From an uncultured Ilumatobacter sp. (GTDB taxonomy: Bacteria > Actinomycetota > Acidimicrobiia > Acidimicrobiales > Ilumatobacteraceae): a DNA stretch of 8,819 bases. A program made the translations under genes and the position numbers. Below, piece by piece: positions 1 to 4,968 of this stretch. The stretch lies in the NCBI GenBank assembly GCA_937905835.1, contig CALCXK010000073.1, positions 1 to 8,819 on the forward strand. The letters run 5' to 3'. The notes under the pieces were generated by a model, which was given only the letters and a program-made list of their open reading frames with translations, was not told where the DNA came from and searched no databases. The first letter of the stretch is position 1; each line of letters begins with the position of its first letter.

Positions 1-1314
1 ACGTGGCTGTGGGACCGAGGCTTTCGGTTTCTGAGCGTGCTCGATGCCGTGGCGCTGTTTTCGTTGATGTTTGTCATCAGTTTGGTCCGCTTTGGGTTCA
101 CGCTGACCTGGAGCATCTACCCGATGTCGCATTACCTCATCGGATTTTCGATCGCCACACTCATCCATCTGACGGTCAACTATTTCACCGGGCTGTATGA
201 GCGAGAACCTCGGCTCGGGGCCCGTCCGTGGCTGCCGCGGGCGTTGCTCGCAACCACGATTGGCGTCTTGGCCCAGGGGCTCGCATTCGTCGTGCTCGAT
301 CGATATCTGATGCCGCGCCTTAACCTCGCAGTGTTTTTGTGTTTGGCGTCGTTCGTTTTGGTGAGTAACCGGCGGCTCAGCAGGGTCTTGGCGCGCCGCC
401 GGCAGGGGCCGCCCCGTGTGGTGTTGGTCGGCGAATCCGGTTCGCTCGACCTCGCCGAGAGCCATCTTGCTGAAACCGATCGCGGGGCACTGGTTGTTGG
501 CCGGGTGACTCAACCGCATTTGCTTGCCGAGTGTGTCGTTGAGCACGATGCCACCGACGTGCTGCTGCTCGATGTCACGGCGTTTGGGTCGGTGTATCCC
601 GAGCCGTTGGACTCGCTCGATTCAGCCGGTGTGGGTTTTATGCAGCGCGTCAGTGCCCGTGAAACGTTGCTCGGGTTGAAAACTGTCCGACAGCTTGGCG
701 GGATGCCGTTTGTTCCGCTGCGGCTCCACACCGTTCCGCCCCACAAGGTCCATTTGAAGCGCATGTTCGACATCATTGTCATCGTGCTGTCGGCGCCGAT
801 CTGGTTGCCGGCCATGGCATTGATCGGCCTGTGGGTGCGGGTTCGGGCGGGCGGTCCGGTGCTGTATCGCCAGGCACGTGTCGGGCGCGACGGCGCAACG
901 TTTAAATGCATCAAGTTCCGCACGATGATTGCTGATGCCGAAGAAGATGGCCGTGCCCGACTTGCTTCGCTTGACGACGATCGGATTGTTCCTGCCCTGG
1001 CGTGGATGCGCAAAATGCGGGCCGATGAACTCCCGCAGCTCTTCAACATTCTCAAGGGTGAGATGTCACTCGTTGGGCCGCGGCCGGAGCGCCCAGAACT
1101 CGTTGCCGAGATCACCCGCCGAGTTCCCGGTTATGTCCGCCGCAACGAGTTGCCGCCTGGCCTGACCGGCTTGGCCCAGGTACATGGCCGTTACGACACC
1201 GACGCCGAATACAAGCTGGGCTACGACTTGCAATACCTGGTCAACTGGTCTTTGGTGATCGACGTGCAGATTCTTTTCCGGACCGTGTGGGTTGTGCTGA
1301 GCCGACGTGTCTGA
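1..1314 (+). CDS. Polyprenyl-phosphate sugar-1-phosphate transferase (WbaP/WcaJ-like), 5' partial
   Basis: Probably transfers a sugar-1-phosphate from a nucleotide sugar to undecaprenyl phosphate at the inner face of the membrane, the first step of surface-polysaccharide synthesis. The frame is open from base 1 with no stop, so the 5' end lies outside the window. A GTG at 37 is possible but would cut into the first hydrophobic helix. In visible numbering there are four N-terminal membrane segments (about 12-33, 45-66, 79-102, 106-128), a Rossmann-like middle part starting near VVLVGESG (140-147), and a C-terminal bacterial sugar transferase domain (about 250-437). That domain shows KRMFD (253-257) at the start of the re-entrant helix, then YRQARVG, FKCIKFRTM, the DELPQLFN motif with the Asp-Glu catalytic dyad at 342-343, SLVGPRPE and PGLTGLAQV. 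This is the layout of the large polytopic members rather than the minimal PglC type. The sugar cannot be read from sequence. Its end overlaps the next gene by 8 bp, implying co-translation. Confidence 0.93.
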   Translation, partial: TWLWDRGFRFLSVLDAVALFSLMFVISLVRFGFTLTWSIYPMSHYLIGFSIATLIHLTVNYFTGLYEREPRLGARPWLPRALLATTIGVLAQGLAFVVLDRYLMPRLNLAVFLCLASFVLVSNRRLSRVLARRRQGPPRVVLVGESGSLDLAESHLAETDRGALVVGRVTQPHLLAECVVEHDATDVLLLDVTAFGSVYPEPLDSLDSAGVGFMQRVSARETLLGLKTVRQLGGMPFVPLRLHTVPPHKVHLKRMFDIIVIVLSAPIWLPAMALIGLWVRVRAGGPVLYRQARVGRDGATFKCIKFRTMIADAEEDGRARLASLDDDRIVPALAWMRKMRADELPQLFNILKGEMSLVGPRPERPELVAEITRRVPGYVRRNELPPGLTGLAQVHGRYDTDAEYKLGYDLQYLVNWSLVIDVQILFRTVWVVLSRRV

Positions 1315-2314
1315 CTGGCGCACCGACCCCCATTGGCCTGGCGTTGACGTCGTGATGCCAATCCGCAACGAGGCACCTCACCTCGTTGCTGCGGTGGCTG
1401 CGATCCAGGCGCAAAACTATGCTGGCGACTTGCGCATCGTGATGGCTGTCGGGCCTTCTGGCGACGGCACCGAAGCCGTTGCTTGTGAGCTTGCTGCACA
1501 CCATGCCAACGTCACCGTGGTCGACAATCCGAGCGGACGAACCCCGACCGCACTCAATTTGGCGATTTCGGCGGGAACATCACCGGTCGTTGTCCGCGTC
1601 GATGGCCACAGCCAGCTGAGTGATGGCTACATCGAGCGGGCAGTCGAGACGTTACGTCGCACGGGGGCCGCGAACGTCGGCGGCATGCAGGTTCCGGTTG
1701 CAACCACGCCGTTTGAAGCATCGGTTGCTGCTGCCACCACGTCGTGGCTGGGCACCGGTGGGCCGTCGTATCGTACGGGCGGTTCCGAGTGCCCGGTCGA
1801 CACCGTGTACCTCGGCGTGTTCGATCGGTTACAAATCGAGGCGGTTGGGCTGTTCGACGAGCGCCTGATCCGCAACCAAGACTACGAACTCAATATTCGG
1901 CTGCGGGCTGCTGGCGCGACGGTCGTGTTCGACCCGGGCCTCTGCGTTGGCTATGTGCCGCGCGGATCGTGGCGGGCGTTGTCGCTCCAGTACTTCGAGT
2001 ACGGCTGGTGGAAGGCCGAGGTGCTGAAAATGCACCCCAGTTCGCTGCGCCTGCGTCAGTTGATTGCACCGATCGGTGTGGTTGCGGTGGTGGTGGCTGT
2101 GGTGGTCGGCGTGCAATGGCGAGTTGCTTGGCTGATTCCGGCGACCTATGGGGCCGTGCTGTTGTCGGTCGGTAACGGTTCCACACGGGCGCGCACTGCG
2201 GGGGTCGTGGCGACCATCCATGGGGCGTGGACGTGGGGGCTGATCCGGGCGGTGGTCGGCTGGTGCTCAGGCAATCGGAAATCGGCCGAGCCGGCGAAGC
2301 CGCCTCAGCGTTGA
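1307..2314 (+). CDS. Family 2 glycosyltransferase, ExoA-like, with C-terminal membrane segments
   Basis: Predicted inverting glycosyltransferase adding a sugar to the lipid-linked glycan on the cytoplasmic membrane face. The 335-residue product has a GT-A fold start at VVMPIRNE (15-22), the metal/nucleotide-site motif VDGH with Asp99 in the place of the DXD motif, and NQDYE (190-194) with the acidic pair expected near the acceptor and catalytic base. About three hydrophobic segments follow (roughly 252-272, 275-293, 300-322), as in succinoglycan-type ExoA proteins. The GTG start at 1307 is chosen because it gives the complete first beta strand; the next ATG (1355) falls inside that strand. 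It overlaps the sugar transferase by 8 bp, so the two are probably one operon. Its last 48 bp overlap the 3' end of the opposite-strand glycosyltransferase. Donor and linkage are unknown. Confidence 0.9.
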   Translation: MSDWRTDPHWPGVDVVMPIRNEAPHLVAAVAAIQAQNYAGDLRIVMAVGPSGDGTEAVACELAAHHANVTVVDNPSGRTPTALNLAISAGTSPVVVRVDGHSQLSDGYIERAVETLRRTGAANVGGMQVPVATTPFEASVAAATTSWLGTGGPSYRTGGSECPVDTVYLGVFDRLQIEAVGLFDERLIRNQDYELNIRLRAAGATVVFDPGLCVGYVPRGSWRALSLQYFEYGWWKAEVLKMHPSSLRLRQLIAPIGVVAVVVAVVVGVQWRVAWLIPATYGAVLLSVGNGSTRARTAGVVATIHGAWTWGLIRAVVGWCSGNRKSAEPAKPPQR

Positions 2315-3184
2315 CCACGACATCGGTTCTCGATCCACGGTAACGCGCCACGCCCCGAACCAGCCGCTGACGTACCGGCGCCGACAGGGCCCACCTGGTG
2401 CGCGGAGCGTTCCGATTGCCAGCCAGGCAATGCTGTGCACGACCATGATTGGTGCCGGGAGGTTGCGCCGGGCAATCAGCACCCGGTTGCGTCCGGTGCG
2501 CCACCAGCCGTCGGCGTGGCGGCTGATCTCGGTGTGCGGGTGGTACACGCTGATGTCGGCTTGGTACCTGATCGAGTAGTTGTGTTCGATGAGTCGCCAT
2601 GCGAGGTCGAGTTCTTCGTGCCCGTATACGAGGTCGGCCCAGTAGCGACCCGCCGTGAGGTACGCCGAGCGACGGATGATGGATGCTCCGCCGAGGAAGG
2701 TCACGACCGGGCCTGATTGGTCGGCACCGCCTGCGCCGCGCCGCGGTACGTGGCGTCGCGACGTGTTGCCGTCTTCGTCGACCAGGCGAAGCGACATTGC
2801 GCCCAGCGAGTGGTCGGTTGCGAACTGTTGGATGACGCTGCCGAGTGAGTCAGTCGACACGAGGCGGGCATCGTCGTCGAGGAATCCAACCAGCGGCGTC
2901 CGCGTTGACTCCAGCCCAAGATCTCGGCCGCCTGGCACCCCGAGGTTCTCGGCGCTCTCCACCACAATCACGTCATCATCTGAAAGGCCAGCACCGGCAA
3001 GCTCAATGGTGGTGCCAGCTTTGGGGCCGTTGAGGACCACGACGATCGAGCCGGTGGTGGGCGAGGCCCGCAGTGAGGCAATAGCGGCAGCGAGCGCTTC
3101 GGGGCGGTCTCCGCGGGTGAGTACGACCCAGTCGATGAGGCTGCCGTTGTTCGCCGGGTTGGCGGAGTCGACGGCTGCGGACAC
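2267..3184 (-). CDS. Family 2 glycosyltransferase (soluble, rhamnosyltransferase-like)
   Basis: A 305-residue predicted GT-A glycosyltransferase with no clear membrane segment. The N-terminal strand DWVVLTRGDRPE (18-29) is the usual nucleotide-binding start, NLGVPGGRD (80-88) is the conserved loop found in many rhamnosyl/galactofuranosyl-type family members, FLDDDAR carries the DXD motif (Asp103-105), and GHEELD (188-193) supplies the acidic catalytic-site residues. Start is GTG at 3184; the frame is closed by a stop at 3194-3196, so little extension is possible, and no other start lies close enough to keep the first strand. No Shine-Dalgarno sequence is visible, but TAGATT sits 6 nt upstream, suggesting leaderless expression. 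It lies between two forward-strand polysaccharide genes, which argues for a role in the same glycan, perhaps as a separately regulated decorating or elongating enzyme. Acceptor and donor are unknown. Confidence 0.9.
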   Translation of the reverse strand: MSAAVDSANPANNGSLIDWVVLTRGDRPEALAAAIASLRASPTTGSIVVVLNGPKAGTTIELAGAGLSDDDVIVVESAENLGVPGGRDLGLESTRTPLVGFLDDDARLVSTDSLGSVIQQFATDHSLGAMSLRLVDEDGNTSRRHVPRRGAGGADQSGPVVTFLGGASIIRRSAYLTAGRYWADLVYGHEELDLAWRLIEHNYSIRYQADISVYHPHTEISRHADGWWRTGRNRVLIARRNLPAPIMVVHSIAWLAIGTLRAPGGPCRRRYVSGWFGAWRVTVDREPMSWSTLRRLRRLGRFPIA

Positions 3185-3190
3185 GCGGGC

Positions 3191-3196
3191 AATCTA
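3191..3196 (-). promoter_or_regulatory. Candidate -10 box for the minus-strand glycosyltransferase
   Basis: Reading the minus strand, the hexamer TAGATT (TANNNT pattern) ends 6 nt before the GTG start at 3184. Such spacing puts transcription initiation at or next to the start codon, the arrangement known for leaderless actinobacterial genes. No Shine-Dalgarno sequence lies in the gap, which fits. No convincing -35 box was seen. Confidence 0.45.
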
Positions 3197-3209
3197 GCGG
3201 CGTCGCCGC
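3197..3209. promoter_or_regulatory. Perfect 13-bp palindrome between divergent -10 boxes; possible operator
   Basis: GCGGCG-T-CGCCGC is a perfect 6-bp inverted repeat around one base. It sits between the two outward-facing -10-like boxes in the 48-bp divergent gap (3185-3232), where a bound dimeric regulator could affect both directions. It consists only of G and C apart from the centre, so a chance origin in GC-rich DNA is quite possible. Confidence 0.25.
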
Positions 3210-3219
3210 GTGGGCCCGG

Positions 3220-3225
3220 TATTCT
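3220..3225 (+). promoter_or_regulatory. Candidate -10 box for the ABC exporter genes
   Basis: TATTCT fits the TANNNT pattern and ends 7 nt before the ATG at 3233, so transcription would start at or within a base or two of the start codon. No Shine-Dalgarno-like sequence precedes this ATG. This supports a leaderless transcript for the permease-ATPase pair. No -35 match was seen. Confidence 0.45.
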
Positions 3226-3232
3226 TGGCCAG

Positions 3233-4093
3233 ATGGCTAGAGTCACCGCCATGTCGGCTGATACCCGTCAGCTCGAAGACGCTGGCCTTCGTGACGTGCA
3301 CATCCCGAGCGGGCTGCGGCCGTACGTCGCGGCGATGTGGTCTCGACGCAGCTACGTCTGGTACGTGGCACGCAGCACACTGCGCGAAAAGCAGATGAAC
3401 TCGGTGCTGGGCAATATCTGGCACCTGCTCAACCCGCTGCTGCAAATCGCGGTGTACTACGTGATCTTCGGTGTCGTGCTCGAAGTCGATCGTGGCGTCG
3501 ACAACTTCATCACCTTCTTGGCAATCGGCACGCTGGCGTACACGTTTTGCCAGCGTTCGACACTCAGCGGAGCAGGTTCAATCGTCAAAAACCTTGGGCT
3601 GGTTCGGGCCGTCGAATTTCCTCGCGCGGTGCTCCCGTTCACGTCGACGTTGACCGAAACGTTGTCGATGTTGCCATCGTTGTTGGTCATTGGCGTGGTG
3701 GCTGTGGTGACCGGAGAAACACCGTCGCCGCGGTGGCTGTTGTTGATACCGGTCATGGGGGTACTCGCAGTCTTCAACCTGGGTACTGCGCTGTTTGCCG
3801 CCCGGGCGACTTCGGTCGTGCGTGACGTCGAGCAGATACTGCCGTTCGTTTTTCGTATTTTGCTGTATGCATCGGGCGTGCTGTTCAGCGCTGCCGAGTT
3901 CGCCGAAGGCTCGTACCGGTGGTTCTTCACGCTCAACCCGGTGTATGCCTTTTTGACTATTGCGCGTTGGACGATTTTGGGCAGCGATGTGTCGCTGTCG
4001 TTGTTGCTGTCTGCCGGGATCTGGACGGTCGTCCTTACCGTCACCGGTTTCCTCTGGTTCCGAGCCGGCGAGGCTTCATATGGCCGCTCCTGA
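3233..4093 (+). CDS. ABC-2 type polysaccharide exporter permease (Wzm/TagG-like)
   Basis: Predicted membrane half of an ABC transporter that moves a lipid-linked glycan or teichoic-acid-like polymer across the cytoplasmic membrane. The 286-residue length fits the family. A cytoplasmic N-terminus with REKQMNSVLGNIWHLLNPLL (51-70) matches the conserved amphipathic entry and first helix of Wzm/TagG proteins. Hydrophobic segments follow at about 66-84, 91-108, 133-160, 168-190, 205-222 and 255-277, with the conserved Asn-Pro near the last extracytoplasmic loop (235-236). ATG 3233 is chosen because a -10-like box lies 7 nt upstream; ATG 3251 is an alternative six codons later. The ATPase partner overlaps its end by 14 bp, so both subunits are co-translated. 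The substrate is inferred from neighbouring glycosyltransferases and is not readable from the protein. Confidence 0.92.
   Translation: MARVTAMSADTRQLEDAGLRDVHIPSGLRPYVAAMWSRRSYVWYVARSTLREKQMNSVLGNIWHLLNPLLQIAVYYVIFGVVLEVDRGVDNFITFLAIGTLAYTFCQRSTLSGAGSIVKNLGLVRAVEFPRAVLPFTSTLTETLSMLPSLLVIGVVAVVTGETPSPRWLLLIPVMGVLAVFNLGTALFAARATSVVRDVEQILPFVFRILLYASGVLFSAAEFAEGSYRWFFTLNPVYAFLTIARWTILGSDVSLSLLLSAGIWTVVLTVTGFLWFRAGEASYGRS
4070..4073 (+). promoter_or_regulatory. Ribosome binding site for the ABC ATPase
   Basis: GAGG inside the permease reading frame lies 6 nt before ATG 4080. It decides the start of the ATPase gene: a longer in-frame reading from TTG 3960 would only add 40 residues of out-of-frame permease sequence. 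Confidence 0.55.
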
Positions 4094-4862
4094 ACCGCCC
4101 CTGGGCCTGGCTGGCAGCGACGCGTTGCTCGCTGGCCTGAGCGTGCGTATCACGGACCTCGAGGTCAGGTATCCGGTGTATGAAGAGATCACTTCGACGA
4201 CGCACAACCGGCTCGGGCGGTTCCGTCAGCGGCGCAGCGTCGATGTGCACGCCATCAAGGGGATTACCGCTGACTTCATGACGGGCCAGGCGATTGGCAT
4301 TATTGGTTCCAATGGTTCGGGCAAGTCGACGCTGCTGCGCACCATTGCAGGGCTTCAACCAAAGAGCGCCGGATCGGTCTATGTCCGCGGCGAAGCCCAC
4401 CTGCTGGGGGTCAACGCGGCACTCAAATCGGAGCTGTCTGGCTTCCGTAACGTCATGCTTGGTGGCCTCGCAATGGGCCTCTCCCAAGACGAGGTCCGCT
4501 CGAAGATGGACGAGCTCGTCGACTTCTCGGGTCTCGGCGATGCGATGGGCCGTCCGATGCGGACCTACTCGTCGGGCATGCGAGCCCGGTTGACGTTCTC
4601 GATCGCAACCCTGCGGATCCCCGAGATTTTGCTGATCGACGAGGCGCTTGCGGTCGGTGACCGATCGTTTCGGGCTAAGAGCCTCGAAAAGATTCGTGAG
4701 ATCCAGCGCGAGGCCAACTCGATTGTGATGGTCACCCACAACTTGAACGAGATCCGCGAAACCTGTACTCGCGTGCTTTGGCTCGATCAGGGTCGCGTGG
4801 TTGCTGACGGTGACGTCGAAACGGTCCTCGAAAGCTACGAGAGCAGCGAAGTTACACCCTGA
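4080..4862 (+). CDS. Polysaccharide ABC exporter ATP-binding subunit (Wzt/TagH-like, no C-terminal sugar-binding domain)
   Basis: Predicted cytoplasmic ATPase powering export by the permease encoded just upstream. The 260 residues contain Walker A GSNGSGKST (76-84), the signature YSSGM (163-167), Walker B ILLIDE (183-188) and the H-loop histidine in VTHN (His220). The stretch after Walker A with LLGVNAALKSELSGFRNV resembles the Wzt/TagH subfamily, in which an ELSG-type motif follows the Q-loop region. About 50 residues precede the main nucleotide-binding core, also usual for this subfamily. The product ends soon after the nucleotide-binding domain, so it lacks the C-terminal carbohydrate-binding domain that lets some Wzt proteins read a terminal modification. 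Start ATG 4080 has a GAGG site at the right spacing and overlaps the permease by 14 bp. Confidence 0.93.
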   Translation: MAAPEPPLGLAGSDALLAGLSVRITDLEVRYPVYEEITSTTHNRLGRFRQRRSVDVHAIKGITADFMTGQAIGIIGSNGSGKSTLLRTIAGLQPKSAGSVYVRGEAHLLGVNAALKSELSGFRNVMLGGLAMGLSQDEVRSKMDELVDFSGLGDAMGRPMRTYSSGMRARLTFSIATLRIPEILLIDEALAVGDRSFRAKSLEKIREIQREANSIVMVTHNLNEIRETCTRVLWLDQGRVVADGDVETVLESYESSEVTP

Positions 4863-4912
4863 GGTACCCGCCACCCGCTTGCGGTAGTCGCCGACTTGCG
4901 GTAGTCGCCGGG
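4863..4912. repeat. Tandem 17-bp repeat, two copies, in the convergent gap
   Basis: CTTGCGGTAGTCGCCGA (4878-4894) is followed directly by a copy with one change in the last base (4895-4911). Across the junction, CGACT and AGTCG can form a 5-bp stem (4892-4896 with 4903-4907), and CCGC/GCGG a 4-bp stem (4875-4884). Neither has a following T-tract, so I do not call a terminator, although this gap lies where the ATPase transcript and the opposing transcript should end. No gene was seen here. Confidence 0.75.
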
Positions 4913-4968
4913 TTAGTTGGTGAGGGTCAGTTGGTGAGGGTTAGTTGGTGAGGGTTAGTTGGTGAGGG
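4913..4968. repeat. Tandem 14-bp repeat, four copies, carrying the 3' end of the CWB2 gene
   Basis: Unit TTAGTTGGTGAGGG occurs at 4913-4926, 4927-4940 (with TCAG instead of TTAG), 4941-4954 and 4955-4968. The last unit encodes, on the minus strand, the final residues Leu-Thr-Asn and the TAA stop of the CWB2 protein. Because 14 is not a multiple of three, the minus-strand stops in successive units fall in frames 0, 2, 1 and 0, so the array stops translation in all three frames. Confidence 0.9.

Noticed and set aside
510..1115. A 201-residue open frame antisense to the sugar transferase
   Set aside because: Ser/Arg-rich product without domain signals, lying fully under a well-supported gene.
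3960..4079. N-terminal extension of the ABC ATPase from a TTG at 3960
   Set aside because: These 40 codons overlap the conserved end of the permease in another frame, resemble no ATPase N-terminus, and ATG 4080 has a ribosome site at good spacing.
4041..4874. A 277-residue open frame antisense to the ABC ATPase
   Set aside because: The plus-strand frame has all ABC ATPase motifs; the antisense product shows no recognisable domain.
4875..4907. Intrinsic terminator in the convergent gap
   Set aside because: Only 4- and 5-bp stems without a T-tract on either strand; too weak to call.
4878..4968. CRISPR array
   Set aside because: The repeats are directly adjacent with no spacers, and units of 14 and 17 bp are too short.
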